NCBI RefSeq assembly: GCF_001718195.1
Contig: NZ_MCNV01000016.1
Location: 113,771-177,770, forward strand
Length of the DNA: 64,000 bases
Direction of reading: 5' to 3'
From: Paraburkholderia nodosa
GTDB taxonomy: Bacteria > Pseudomonadota > Gammaproteobacteria > Burkholderiales > Burkholderiaceae
The first letter of the stretch is position 1; each line of letters begins with the position of its first letter. The translations under genes were made by a program, and so were the position numbers. The notes beneath the pieces were generated by a model. It was not told the origin of the DNA and did no database searches. It was given only the letters and a program-made list of their open reading frames with translations. Positions 1 through 8,625 of the stretch are shown here, one piece after another.

Positions 1-602
1 GCTTTCAACGCGAGATATGTGCCGATCTTCGAATTGATGGCGTCGATCACGGGCTCCATGTCCGCCTTGCCGCGCATGACCGCGGAGAGCTTGCGGCGGA
101 ACCGCCCCATCTCGACCATGAAGAACGCCGTGTACAGCAGAACGACGAGCGTCGTTGCCATGAGCGAAGAGAGCGAGCCGAGCAGCGAGGTGAGCAGCGA
201 CTGGACGTTGACGGTCGCGAGCAGCTCGCGGCGGAAGGCCGTCCACGAAGCCTCGGTCTCCAGATGAAACAGCGCGGTGATTTTTGCGAGCAAGGCGAGC
301 AACGTGGCTTCGTATTTCGGCGCCACGGCCAGCATGCGGTCAGTGTCGGACAGCAGCAGTTCGGTCGCGACCCACGCGGCCACGAGGATGAGCGCGGCCG
401 CGCTCCAGTAGCGCGCCCCCGCGCGAATGCGCGTGCCCACGTGAGGCACGCGCCGCAGGATTTCAGCAAGCCCGTAGATCACATACGACGTGATGATCGC
501 GAATGCGATCGGCACCAGCACCGGGCGCCCGATATACAGCACCCACCCCGTGATGACGGCGATGACGACCACGCAGGTGAACGTGACGAGATCCTGTTTC
601 AT
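1..602 (-). CDS. AI-2E family transporter (partial, C terminus beyond window)
   Basis: The leftward reading frame opens at ATG 602 and runs off the left edge, so only about 200 N-terminal residues are seen. They show hydrophobic segments near residues 7-24 and 28-45 around the motif RPVLVPIAFAIITSYVI, then a helix pair near 70-90 and another hydrophobic stretch near 145-165. The segment 'LVPIAFA' after the first helix and the amphipathic region between helices fit the AI-2E/PerM/YdiK family of inner-membrane exporters with 7-8 helices and about 350 residues. The substrate cannot be read from sequence; many members have nothing to do with AI-2. The gene is divergent from the protease at 968. 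Confidence 0.72.
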   Translation of the reverse strand, partial: MKQDLVTFTCVVVIAVITGWVLYIGRPVLVPIAFAIITSYVIYGLAEILRRVPHVGTRIRAGARYWSAAALILVAAWVATELLLSDTDRMLAVAPKYEATLLALLAKITALFHLETEASWTAFRRELLATVNVQSLLTSLLGSLSSLMATTLVVLLYTAFFMVEMGRFRRKLSAVMRGKADMEPVIDAINSKIGTYLALK

Positions 603-898
603 GGAGATGCTTGGGATGACGAACCACGTTGCGTTGATGTTGTAGACAGCGGTTGCGTACAGCGTGTCGCGCGGCGAAGCGGGGACCAGGCACGAGACGT
701 TTGCAACCCATCCACGCCTCGCCGCGCACATCCGGCCCTCAATAAAGCGTCTTCGGGGCGCGATCGGCCGCCACTTCGCAAGACTAGCCGCTTTGAAGAA
801 GACGTGCGCGCTAGCTGGCGAGGAATCCGAACAACCGCGCCGCGGCTTTTCGTTGCGCGCACATCGACTCTTCGCGCGGTCAAAAGATCTCTCCTGCA

Positions 899-926
899 TT
901 TAAGTCACGTTTAAGCAGCTAAACGT
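899..926. promoter_or_regulatory. Inverted repeat upstream of the HtrA-like gene
   Basis: The 365-base gap 603-967 holds no gene I can support. Its only structure is TTTAAG repeated at 899 and 910, and an inverted repeat ACGTTT (907-912) / AAACGT (921-926), 41 bases before the protease start. It may be an operator for either divergent gene. The arms are short and chance is a real alternative. Confidence 0.25.
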
Positions 927-967
927 ACCTTACGCGCACCTTCACCCTCTCTTCGAAGACCATAGCA

Positions 968-2053
968 ATGAGTACCATCAAATATCGGCGCCGGGGCCTG
1001 ATCGCCGGTGTAGCGGTGGCGCTTGCCGGCGCCTGGGTCGTGAGCCATGAGCACGCCAGCGCGGACGAAAGCCCCATCACGAAAACGACGTTATCGGCAC
1101 CCGTGCCGAAGGCAGACGACGTCCGGGGCTCGGCGCCCAACTTCTCGGCGATCGTCGCGCAGTACGGCCCGGCTGTGGTCCATGTCGAGGTCGTCAAGGA
1201 AAACCCGGACTCCGAAGACGGCCATTCGGGCGCCCTGGGTTCGGGCTTCATCGTGAGCCAGGATGGCTACATCCTGACGAACAATCACGTCGTCGAAGGC
1301 GCGGACGACGTGACGGTCAAGCTCACCGACGGCCGCAAGTTCCCCGCACGCGTGATCGGCACCGACAAGGCAGGCGACGTGGCCGTGCTGAAAATCGCCG
1401 GCACGGGTTTCCCCACGGTGAAGATCGGCAATCCGGCGAACAGCAAGGTCGGCGACTGGGTCGTCGCGATCGGCTCGCCCTATGGTCTCGACAATACCGT
1501 GACCTCGGGCATCATCAGCGCGAAGTCGCGCCAGCTTTCGGAAGATAGCCCGACGCACCTGATCCAGACCGACGTTCCCGTCAACCCGGGCAATTCGGGC
1601 GGCCCGCTCTTCAACCTGAACGGCGAAGTCATCGGCATCAATTCGATGATCTATTCGCGCACGGGCGGCTTCCAGGGCCTCTCGTTCGCGATTCCGATCG
1701 ACGAAGCCATGCACATGAAGGATCAGATCGTGCAGGGCGGCGGCCACGGCAATGGCACCACGCTGGCCCGCAATGCGCACCCGCGTCTGGGCGTGGCCGT
1801 GCGCGCGCTCAGCGGCGACGAAGCGCAGCAGATCGGCGTGGAAGGCGGCGTGCTCGTCGTGAAGGCGGGCGGCGCGGCAAAGGCGGCTGGCATCAGCGCC
1901 GGCGACGTGATCATCGCGGTCAACGGCATCGAGGTGGACAACGTCGAGCAGCTGCAAAGCATGATCGCGCGGGCACGCAGCAACGTATCGATCGTCGTGG
2001 CCCGCGACGGCGAGCAAATGACCGCACAGGTCGAGCTCGCGCCGCACGCATAA
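968..2053 (+). CDS. DegS/HtrA-like trypsin-family serine protease with one PDZ domain
   Basis: 361 residues. A basic N terminus (KYRRRG) and a hydrophobic helix at about 10-25 form a membrane anchor or signal peptide, placing the enzyme in the periplasm. The S1C triad is complete: His107 in TNNHVVEG, Asp137 in KAGDVAVL, Ser210 in NPGNSGGP. One PDZ domain follows at about 265-355, with carboxylate-binding-loop-like residues. One PDZ and an N-terminal anchor match DegS/AlgW-type proteases rather than two-PDZ DegP/MucD. Family members degrade misfolded envelope proteins or cleave an anti-sigma factor. No anti-sigma gene is adjacent. No strong ribosome-binding site precedes ATG 968, but the start gives a sensible N terminus. 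Confidence 0.9.
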   Translation: MSTIKYRRRGLIAGVAVALAGAWVVSHEHASADESPITKTTLSAPVPKADDVRGSAPNFSAIVAQYGPAVVHVEVVKENPDSEDGHSGALGSGFIVSQDGYILTNNHVVEGADDVTVKLTDGRKFPARVIGTDKAGDVAVLKIAGTGFPTVKIGNPANSKVGDWVVAIGSPYGLDNTVTSGIISAKSRQLSEDSPTHLIQTDVPVNPGNSGGPLFNLNGEVIGINSMIYSRTGGFQGLSFAIPIDEAMHMKDQIVQGGGHGNGTTLARNAHPRLGVAVRALSGDEAQQIGVEGGVLVVKAGGAAKAAGISAGDVIIAVNGIEVDNVEQLQSMIARARSNVSIVVARDGEQMTAQVELAPHA

Positions 2054-2094
2054 ACCCTGGCCGGGTCCGGGCCTGGCGCGCGCCAGACGCGCGC

Positions 2095-3567
2095 TCACGG
2101 CCCGTGGCTCGCCAGGTAGTCGATACGCTCGACGATATAGTCGTAGAAGGGGTTCCACGAAAGCCGCGTGAGAAGCCCCGCCCCCACGATCAGCGCCCCG
2201 GTTTCGCCGCGTACGGACTGGGCGCCCAGATGGATGCCCAGGTCGTCGTTGGGATCGGGGTTGCGGCCGTACAGCGAATCGGTCACCGGAAACGGCAAGG
2301 CCACGTGTGAAAGCGAATAGACATCGAGCGGATAGTCGAGCCCCGTGGGTTCGACTTTCGCCGTTGTCTCGTTCGGCGCCGTACTCTCTTCGACGACGTG
2401 CAGCGAGGTGGCGGAGGCGTTGGTGAGCACGGTCAGGCGGTAACGCAGTGGCGGCACGGGCGAGAGACGGCGCAGCGCGTCACGCATCGAAGCGCGCAGC
2501 AGGGGGCTCCATTGCGCCGTGCGATTAATGTCGAACAGCACGAGCTCGCTGCCGTTGGCAGGCAGTTGCGCATACAGCGAACTGACGATCGCGCTCGTGC
2601 TCACCGTGAAGTCGAGCACGGACTGGAACGTGAGCGTGGGCGGCAGCGCCGCCAGCTTGCCGTTGCGCGCCGCGTCCGCCACTTCCTGCTGGATCTTGCG
2701 CGTGACCCGCCACGACTGGCGTGCGCCGTTCACCGGAAACGAGTTGTACTTGAACGGATTGAATTCCGGCACGATGTCGAGCCACGCGGCTTTCGCAAAC
2801 GCAGGCAGGATCGCGGGCAATGCCGCGAGCCCCGCAAAGCGCGCGAAACGCGTAATGCCGATCATCGGCGAAAGCAGGATCAGGCGGTCCGCTTTCGGCA
2901 GGCTCGGGTCGTCCAGCGCCTCGAGCGAGTATTGCAGCGCGAGCGCGCCGCCGTTCGAAAAACCCACGATATGCAGCGGCGCAGGCGCCGGCACGAGGTG
3001 CCGCGCTTCGCGCACGGCGAGGCGCGTCGCCGCCTCCCAGTCTTCCGCCGTCACTTCGGTCAGCCCCGAGGGCACGGTGCCGTGTCCCGGCAGGCGCACC
3101 GCCACTACCGCGAAGCCATCTTGCTGATAGCGCTGCGCGATGTGCCGCAGGCTATAGGGAGAATCGGTCAGCCCATGCAGCATCACGGCCACGCCGCGCG
3201 GCGCGCCCTCTGGCATAAGAGTGTATGAGCGGTTCCAGTTGGTACGAAAGTGCCCGGGATAAATCGGGCTGCCCGAGAAGTAACGATTGGCGGGAATGCG
3301 TTCGTCCGCCGGCAGCTTGTCGGTCACGTTTTTCTTCACCGAGTCGAACAGGCGGTTCTCGTTGGCGATGTATTCCTCCCACGTCGCATGATCGATTTCG
3401 TGCGCGTGCATGTCTTCCGGCACGTACGTGTGCCACAGGCTCAACGGCGCCTTGCGCTGCGCGTCGAAGAACCGCACGCCGGCAATGCACACGAATGCGA
3501 TCAGCACGAAAAGGGAAATCCGCTTGATCCAGCGAAGGAGCCACGCTCTCGTCAAGAAATTCGCCAT
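2095..3567 (-). CDS. Membrane-anchored alpha/beta hydrolase (serine hydrolase)
   Basis: 490 residues with one N-terminal membrane helix (about 17-33, after RAWLLRWIKR), so probably anchored with the enzyme domain in the periplasm. The alpha/beta-hydrolase core has the oxyanion motif MLHGLTDSP at about 129-137, the strand RLPGHG at 158-163 and the nucleophile elbow GFSNGG with Ser204. A histidine in SLSHVALP near the C terminus is the likely catalytic His. The HGLTDSP...PGHG pattern is that of monoglyceride-lipase/serine-aminopeptidase S33-like esterases. The natural ester is unknown. It lies 44 bases downstream of the SLC13 gene in the same direction and is probably cotranscribed with it. Confidence 0.8.
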   Translation of the reverse strand: MANFLTRAWLLRWIKRISLFVLIAFVCIAGVRFFDAQRKAPLSLWHTYVPEDMHAHEIDHATWEEYIANENRLFDSVKKNVTDKLPADERIPANRYFSGSPIYPGHFRTNWNRSYTLMPEGAPRGVAVMLHGLTDSPYSLRHIAQRYQQDGFAVVAVRLPGHGTVPSGLTEVTAEDWEAATRLAVREARHLVPAPAPLHIVGFSNGGALALQYSLEALDDPSLPKADRLILLSPMIGITRFARFAGLAALPAILPAFAKAAWLDIVPEFNPFKYNSFPVNGARQSWRVTRKIQQEVADAARNGKLAALPPTLTFQSVLDFTVSTSAIVSSLYAQLPANGSELVLFDINRTAQWSPLLRASMRDALRRLSPVPPLRYRLTVLTNASATSLHVVEESTAPNETTAKVEPTGLDYPLDVYSLSHVALPFPVTDSLYGRNPDPNDDLGIHLGAQSVRGETGALIVGAGLLTRLSWNPFYDYIVERIDYLASHGP

Positions 3568-3611
3568 GTCCGGTCAATGCCTCGTGAACGGGTGGCCGGC
3601 CTTTCCTCGCG

Positions 3612-5444
3612 CTAGCGCGGGAAAACCGGCCAGATGAGCGGTACCAGCGTGACGGTGATCACGAGCGCCCCGAGGGCAGCCGGCGAGCCCACCATAAAAA
3701 ATTCCCGGAACCGATAGCCGCCAGCCGTGCTGACGAGCGCATTCACGGGCGTCGAGATCGGCGACATATAGGCCGCCGACGCGGCAACCGCCGTCGTCAT
3801 CGCGAACGGATACGGCGACGCATGCAGGTGCGCCGCCATCGCGAGCACCACGGGCGCCATCAGCACCGCCGTCGCCGTGCCGGAAATCACGGTGCCGATC
3901 ACGAGCGTCAGCAGGAAAACGGCGCCCAGCAAGCCGTGCGCCCCCCAGTTGCCGGCCACGCGCAGCACGGCGTCGGCGGCGATATCGATGCCGCCCGTGC
4001 GCTGCAGCGCGATGGAAAACGGCAGCATGCCCACGATCAGCACGAGGCTGCGCCAGTGAATCGCGCGATACGCGCTGTCGAGGCTCACGCAACCGGACGC
4101 GCCCATCAGCAGACACCCGATCAGGCCCGCGAGCACGTTCGGCACGCGCGGCGTGAGCATCATCGCGATAACGAGCGCCATGATGGCGAGCGCGTGCAGC
4201 GCCTTGTGCGGCACCGGCACGTAGGCATCGCTTTCGACCGGCATGGCGAGACACACGATGTCGCGCTCCACCGACTGCATCGAGAAGATGTCGATCCACG
4301 GCCCGACCACCAGCAGCGTGTCGCCCACCTTGAGCTGCGTGGCCTGCAGGTCCTGCTCGAGCGCGGCGTCGGCGCGTCGCAGGCCGACGACCGTCACGCC
4401 GTGCCGACGCAGCGCCGAGGAACTGCGCGCGACGTTGCCCACGAGCGACGAGTCCGGCGGCACGATGACTTCGGCCATGCCCACGTCGTGCGACTGGTCG
4501 GTGAAGTACGCGCCCGACATGCGGCGCGTCGCGAGCGCATAGCGCGCGCAAAACGCCTGCACGTCGAAACTCGCGGATTCCACGTCGAGTAGCAGCACGT
4601 CGCCGGGCGCAATGCTGCTGTCCGCGGTCGCGGGCAGGACCGTCGCGCCCATGCGCGTGCGCCGCTCGATCGCGACGACGCGCGCCACGGGGTCGTCGTC
4701 GAGCCCGGTGTGGCCGAGCGTCTGCCCGACGAGCGGCGAGTCCCCGCCGACCTCGAGGCGAAAGGCGCGCCCTTCGAGCGAATAGCGCGCGACCCAGTCG
4801 TTCAGCGACGGGCGCGTGGTCGCCTCCGCGCCATCCGTGCCGGTCAGAAAGCGCCTTGCGAACAGCATCCAGCCGATGCTCGCGGCGAGAACCGGCACGC
4901 CCAGCGGCGTGATGGCGAAGAAACTGAAGGGCCGGTAGCCGCGATAGACGAGCGCGCTGTTGATGACGAGATTCGGCGTCGTCGCGACGAGCGTGAGCAT
5001 GCCGCTCGTGAGCGCCGCCATGCTGACCGGCATGAGCATGCGCGCGCGCGACACGCCCGACTGGCGTGCGATGCGAATGACGATGGGAATGAAGATCGCG
5101 ACGACGGCCGTCGAGCTCATGACGGAGCCCATGACGCCGACGATGATCATGATCAGCACGACGAGGCGACGCTCGTTGGACCCGCCGCGCTCGATCAGGT
5201 AGTCGCCCACGCGCTGGGCGACGCCCGTGCGCGCGAGCGCGTCGCCCAGCACGAAGAGCGCCGCGATGAGGACGATGTTCGGGTCCGAGAAACCGGCCAG
5301 CGCCTCGTTGACCGTCACGATGCCCGAGAGCGACAGCGCGACGATCATGATAAGCGCCACCGCGTCCGCGCGGGGCCGGCCGATCAGGAACATCGCGATC
5401 GCGCAGGCCAGACAGGCAACGGTCATCAAAAGGTCGGTAGACAT
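3612..5444 (-). CDS. SLC13/DASS family permease with TrkA-C domains
   Basis: 610 residues from ATG 5444; a TTG seven codons upstream is possible but less likely. About five hydrophobic helices (residues 3-190) are followed by a soluble region at roughly 215-400 that reads as two RCK_C/TrkA-C regulatory domains, then another membrane half (about 405-610). This layout is that of the divalent-anion:Na+ symporter (DASS/SLC13, CitMHS-like) group, whose members carry dicarboxylates, citrate or sulfate. The conserved pattern VMGSVMSSTAVVAIFIP and its pseudo-repeat VISGTATAVLMAPVV support this. The substrate is not determinable. The next gene downstream is the anchored hydrolase, so a role in taking up a released organic acid is possible but only inferred. 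Confidence 0.85.
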   Translation of the reverse strand: MSTDLLMTVACLACAIAMFLIGRPRADAVALIMIVALSLSGIVTVNEALAGFSDPNIVLIAALFVLGDALARTGVAQRVGDYLIERGGSNERRLVVLIMIIVGVMGSVMSSTAVVAIFIPIVIRIARQSGVSRARMLMPVSMAALTSGMLTLVATTPNLVINSALVYRGYRPFSFFAITPLGVPVLAASIGWMLFARRFLTGTDGAEATTRPSLNDWVARYSLEGRAFRLEVGGDSPLVGQTLGHTGLDDDPVARVVAIERRTRMGATVLPATADSSIAPGDVLLLDVESASFDVQAFCARYALATRRMSGAYFTDQSHDVGMAEVIVPPDSSLVGNVARSSSALRRHGVTVVGLRRADAALEQDLQATQLKVGDTLLVVGPWIDIFSMQSVERDIVCLAMPVESDAYVPVPHKALHALAIMALVIAMMLTPRVPNVLAGLIGCLLMGASGCVSLDSAYRAIHWRSLVLIVGMLPFSIALQRTGGIDIAADAVLRVAGNWGAHGLLGAVFLLTLVIGTVISGTATAVLMAPVVLAMAAHLHASPYPFAMTTAVAASAAYMSPISTPVNALVSTAGGYRFREFFMVGSPAALGALVITVTLVPLIWPVFPR

Positions 5445-5592
5445 GATTTCGCTTTGCCTGCTCAACGGGCCTGGGAAACCACTGCTACCGCAAATAGTGC
5501 CGGATTTTGAAAACTTACGTTTCAGCGCGGCCTTGGGCCGTCATGCCTGCGACGCCGCCATTTCAATGCAACGTTTGTGAACGTCCAGCCCT

Positions 5593-6702
5593 TCACGATT
5601 CCAGCAGCGAAACGCGGTTGCGCCCCTGGTGCTTGGCGCGGTACATGGCTTGATCGGCCTGGTCGAGCAGCGAGCGCGCCAGCGCTTCGGGACTCGCGGC
5701 ACCGGCATTCGTCTCGCTGTTGAGCCGATACGCCGCCACGCCAATCGACACGCTGAGCGCAATGCGCTCACCCTCGTCGTCGAGCACTTCGAGCGCCTCG
5801 ACCGCAATCCGGATGCGCTCCGCAACGGCCAGCGCGTCGGGCAGCTCGCACATCAGCAGCGCGACGAACTCCTCGCCGCCGTAGCGCGACACCGTATCCC
5901 CCACGCGCACCTGCTGCTTCAGGCAGGTGCCGATGGCGCCCAGCGCGAGGTCGCCGGTTGCGTGGCCGTGCGTGTCGTTGATCTGCTTGAAATGATCGAT
6001 GTCGATGAAGAGGCACGACATGGGCGCCGCGTGCGAACTCGCGCGCCGGATCTCTTGATGCAGGCGCTCGTCGAAATAGCGGCGGTTAGACAGGCCCGTG
6101 AGCGGGTCGGTCACGCCGGTCTTGCGCAGATGCTCGCGGTGAGCGACGTTGTCGAGACTCGCCGCCGCAACGCGGCTGAAGCGCGCGAGCAGATCGGTGC
6201 CCATGCTGGCATCGAAACGCGCGGAGTCATCGCTTGCGAGGCACAGATAGCCGAGCAGCTGGGTGCGGTTCAGAAGCGGCAACACGATCGCACTGCCGAT
6301 CGCGGTCCGCGCGTCGAAGAAGGTCTCGCTCACGGCGGGCTCGAGTTCGCTCAGTTCGCTCACGCGGCCAAGCCACGGCTGGTTTCCCGCGCACAGACGC
6401 GACAGCGCGAGGCCGCCCTGGAGCCCCGATCGCAGATTCGCTTCGAGGTCGGCGCGCCCGCAGTCGGATTCGAGCAGATCGCGTAGCAGCGGCGTACGGA
6501 CGTCGAGCCAGAGGCCGGCGCAAGCCAGCCGGAACACCTCGGGCAGATAAACGAATATCCCTTCGAGAAAAGCGCACCAGTCGTGCGCGCCGATCAGGCG
6601 CAGTTCCACGTCCTGGAACGACTTCGATGCGCGCTCGTTGCGCTGAACGGTTTCGATTAGCGCAGCAAGATCCAGTGAAGGCTGAGTCCCGGGATGTGTC
6701 AC
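5593..6702 (-). CDS. Diguanylate cyclase (GAF/DUF484-like sensor plus GGDEF)
   Basis: 369 residues, no membrane segment. The N-terminal 190 residues resemble the DUF484/GAF-type sensory region seen in cytosolic cyclases. The C-terminal GGDEF domain (about 195-365) keeps the active-site motif GGEEF at 275-279, the metal-binding FIDIDHFK at 232-239 and SVSIGVA. An inhibitory I-site RVGD lies at 266-269, exactly five residues before GGEEF, so product inhibition by c-di-GMP is expected. The start is a GTG at 6702; no in-frame ATG fits the family alignment better. It is separate from the SLC13 operon, 149 bases upstream of it. Confidence 0.9.
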   Translation of the reverse strand: MTHPGTQPSLDLAALIETVQRNERASKSFQDVELRLIGAHDWCAFLEGIFVYLPEVFRLACAGLWLDVRTPLLRDLLESDCGRADLEANLRSGLQGGLALSRLCAGNQPWLGRVSELSELEPAVSETFFDARTAIGSAIVLPLLNRTQLLGYLCLASDDSARFDASMGTDLLARFSRVAAASLDNVAHREHLRKTGVTDPLTGLSNRRYFDERLHQEIRRASSHAAPMSCLFIDIDHFKQINDTHGHATGDLALGAIGTCLKQQVRVGDTVSRYGGEEFVALLMCELPDALAVAERIRIAVEALEVLDDEGERIALSVSIGVAAYRLNSETNAGAASPEALARSLLDQADQAMYRAKHQGRNRVSLLES

Positions 6703-6810
6703 GATGCATCGAGAATATTCCGAAGCCTGCTATTACGGCAGCCTGGGGTCAGACTTGAGCGTCGAACGACGAGACTCGCGCGGCGGCGGCCTGTTCCAAC
6801 GGAGTCAGGG

Positions 6811-6849
6811 CAAAAGAAAAGACCGCTGTCCGTGAGGGCAGCGGTCTTG
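6811..6849 (-). terminator. Rho-independent terminator of the small secreted protein gene
   Basis: A perfect 10-bp stem AAGACCGCTG (6819-6828) / CAGCGGTCTT (6839-6848) with a 10-base loop. Read leftward the stem is followed by TTCTTTT, the T-rich tail expected of an intrinsic terminator. It lies 21 bases after the stop of the gene at 6870-7160. Confidence 0.9.
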
Positions 6850-6869
6850 CTTATGGTCACAGGCTGCTG

Positions 6870-7160
6870 TTATTTCGCTGCCGGCGACCTTACGCTCGGC
6901 CTCGCCAGCGAGTTGTTGTCAGGGCCGCCGGGGGCCGGCGCCGCGCTGTTGTCCATGCTATTCGGCGACGCAGCGCTCATGCCGCTGTCCGAGCCCGTGG
7001 CGCCTGGCGTGCCGTAGCCGCTCGTTGCATTGGTATTGGCTGCGGCAGCCGGCGACGTAACGCCTGGGGTTGCCAGTGTGTTGTTGCTCTGTGCATACGC
7101 ACCGGCGGACAGCGTGAGCGCGGCAACGGCCGCGATCAATGTGCTGGTTGTCTTGCTCAT
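6870..7160 (-). CDS. Small secreted repeat protein, function unknown
   Basis: 96 residues with a clear signal peptide: basic start, hydrophobic core at 8-20, cleavage after AYA at about 23. The mature part is low-complexity, rich in Asn, Ser, Pro, Gly and Ala, and has no Cys. A motif just after the signal peptide (NNTLATPGVTSPAA) recurs at the extreme C terminus (NNSLARPSVRSPAA), so the protein begins and ends with the same short element. A very strong ribosome-binding site (GGAGGAGGAAG) precedes the ATG and an intrinsic terminator follows, suggesting a well-expressed monocistronic gene. I know of no assigned function for proteins of this kind. Confidence 0.8.
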   Translation of the reverse strand: MSKTTSTLIAAVAALTLSAGAYAQSNNTLATPGVTSPAAAANTNATSGYGTPGATGSDSGMSAASPNSMDNSAAPAPGGPDNNSLARPSVRSPAAK

Positions 7161-7692
7161 GACTTCCTCCTCCTTTGATTGGACTGGAATTCCGGCACAA
7201 ACGACCCGCGATATTTCTCATTGGGCGGTCGTTATATGCGGCTCACGACGATCAAATCGCGTAACTGTTCGCAGTGGTGTACGTAAAGCAAACCACTACC
7301 AGTTCATGTCAAGTTTAGGAAAGCAATCGCGGATAATTAAGCGCATTGTGCGCAACGATTTATTTCGTTTTTTGGCAATTACCCGTAATGGCGTAATGGA
7401 TTTATCGGCCTGTAATCCGGGCGCGGCGCGGTTCGATATGCGGTTCGGCGATTTGACGTGGCATTTGCGAGAAGCCTTTTTTTTGGCGCCCTGATTGAAA
7501 TCCACCTCAACGATTTACAGCGCATTTTGCGAGACTACATTTCGCATCCATATTGCGGAATATCGGTCGCGTTCATTGCGGCACACATAATCGGTCTGCG
7601 CGATTTTCGTTGCATGCGCATCGAGGTCATCATTCATTTCCGCGCTGGCATGCAGCCCGCAGCACGCCGGCAAAAACGTACGAAGCGCGAGC

Positions 7693-7717
7693 GAGGCCAC
7701 CGAGGCCACCGAGGCCA
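7693..7717. repeat. Short tandem repeat GAGGCCACC
   Basis: Two full copies and one 7-base partial copy of GAGGCCACC in direct repeat. It sits in the 621-base gap 7161-7781, which is more A/T-rich than its surroundings, especially 7300-7560. I see no protein-coding gene in that gap. It could be slippage-prone or incidental. Confidence 0.55.
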
Positions 7718-7745
7718 AAATTTTCACGTCGTGCGAGCGATCTCC

Positions 7746-7781
7746 TTGCCAATTCTTCGATATTTCGACTATTATCGAAAC
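7746..7781 (+). promoter_or_regulatory. arsR promoter with overlapping ArsR operator
   Basis: A -35 box TTGCCA (7746-7751) and a -10 box TATTAT (7770-7775) are 18 bases apart, each matching the sigma-70 consensus at five of six positions. An inverted repeat TTCGATA (7756-7762) / TATCGAA (7773-7779) covers the spacer and the -10 box, the place expected for an autorepressing ArsR site. The predicted transcription start falls on or next to the ATG at 7782. Confidence 0.65.
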
Positions 7782-8117
7782 ATGGAAACGAACCAGACCA
7801 TCGCCGCACTGGCGGCTCTCGCGCACGAGTCCAGGCTCGCGATCTTTCGCGCCCTCGTTCAGGCAGGCCCCGAAGGCTTGCCCGCAGGCCAGATCGCTAC
7901 CCTGCTCGACGTGCCCCCGTCGTCGCTCTCCTTCCATCTGAAGGAGCTGTCTCACGCGCAACTCGTCACGAGCCGCCAGGAAGGCCGGTTCGTTTTCTAC
8001 TGCGCGAACTTCGCGACGATGAACGGCCTGCTGGCCTACCTCACCGAGAACTGTTGCGGCGGCAATCCCTGTTCGCCGACATCAATGTGCTCACCCTCCA
8101 CGGAGAAGCAGTCATGA
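7782..8117 (+). CDS. arsR: ArsR family arsenic-responsive repressor
   Basis: 111 residues, winged helix-turn-helix of the ArsR/SmtB family (recognition region VPPSSLSFHLKEL at about 46-58, wing RQEGRFVFY at about 67-75). The conserved N terminus METNQTIAALAALAHESRLAIFR fixes the start although no Shine-Dalgarno sequence precedes it. Cysteines cluster near the C terminus (TENCCGGNPCSP and SMCSP), suited to binding trivalent arsenicals by thiol coordination; this is not the classic ELCVCDL site of plasmid ArsR proteins. Its last codons overlap arsI by an ATGA junction, so it heads the arsenic operon and should repress it. Confidence 0.92.
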   Translation: METNQTIAALAALAHESRLAIFRALVQAGPEGLPAGQIATLLDVPPSSLSFHLKELSHAQLVTSRQEGRFVFYCANFATMNGLLAYLTENCCGGNPCSPTSMCSPSTEKQS

Positions 8118-8596
8118 AGCGCTTTCACATTCACGTCGCCGTTGCGGATCTCACATCGAGCATCCGTTTCTACTCGGCGCTGTTTGCCGCTGAACCGACC
8201 GTCGTGAAGAGCGACTACGCGAAGTGGATGCTCGAGGACCCGCGCGTCAATTTCGCGATCTCGCAGCGCGGCGCCGCACCGGGCCTGGATCACCTCGGTG
8301 TGCAGGTCGAGAACGAAGCCGAACTGGCCGAAATGCACGCGCGGCTGGAAAGCGCGGCATTGCCGGTGGATACGCAGCTGGATACCACGTGCTGCTACGC
8401 GAAGTCGAACAAGTACTGGAGCGTCGATCCCCAGGGCATCGCGTGGGAGTCGTATCACACGCTCAATGAAATTCCCGTGTTCGGGGAGTCGCGCAATACG
8501 CCGACCGGTGCACCGGCCCGCGAAGTGGCTGCGTGCTGCGCGCCGTCGTCGGACAAGCCGGCTGGCAATCCGGCCAGGTCTTCGGCGTGCTGCTGA
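8114..8596 (+). CDS. arsI: ArsI/CadI-type VOC dioxygenase (C-As lyase)
   Basis: 160 residues of the vicinal-oxygen-chelate (glyoxalase) fold. Candidate Fe(II) ligands are His5 or His7 in MKRFHIHV, His60 in GLDHLGV and Glu112 in AWESYHT. The vicinal pair Cys93-Cys94 in DTTCCYAK is the hallmark thiol pair of ArsI, which binds the trivalent organoarsenical. Characterised ArsI enzymes split the carbon-arsenic bond of methylarsenite, giving arsenite. The C-terminal tail adds two more Cys pairs (AACCAPS and SSACC), possibly extra arsenic-binding sites. The start overlaps the arsR stop. The alternative family name is CadI (cadmium-induced), but the ars setting favours ArsI. Confidence 0.9.
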   Translation: MKRFHIHVAVADLTSSIRFYSALFAAEPTVVKSDYAKWMLEDPRVNFAISQRGAAPGLDHLGVQVENEAELAEMHARLESAALPVDTQLDTTCCYAKSNKYWSVDPQGIAWESYHTLNEIPVFGESRNTPTGAPAREVAACCAPSSDKPAGNPARSSACC

Positions 8597-8625
8597 GTAG
8601 CCGCGAACGATCCAGCGGGAAAGCC

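Noticed and set aside
1091..2158. A 355-codon leftward frame opposite the HtrA-like protease
   Set aside because: It is the complement of a complete protease with all catalytic residues; no independent homology.
7296..7505. A 69-codon leftward frame in the A/T-richer gap
   Set aside because: Lys/Arg-rich, no ribosome-binding site, no recognisable motif; its position in a less GC-rich stretch makes chance frames more likely.
7693..7717. Tandem GAGGCCACC as a possible CRISPR or phase-variation tract
   Set aside because: Two and a half 9-base copies with no spacers are far from a CRISPR array and too few for a convincing phase-variable tract.
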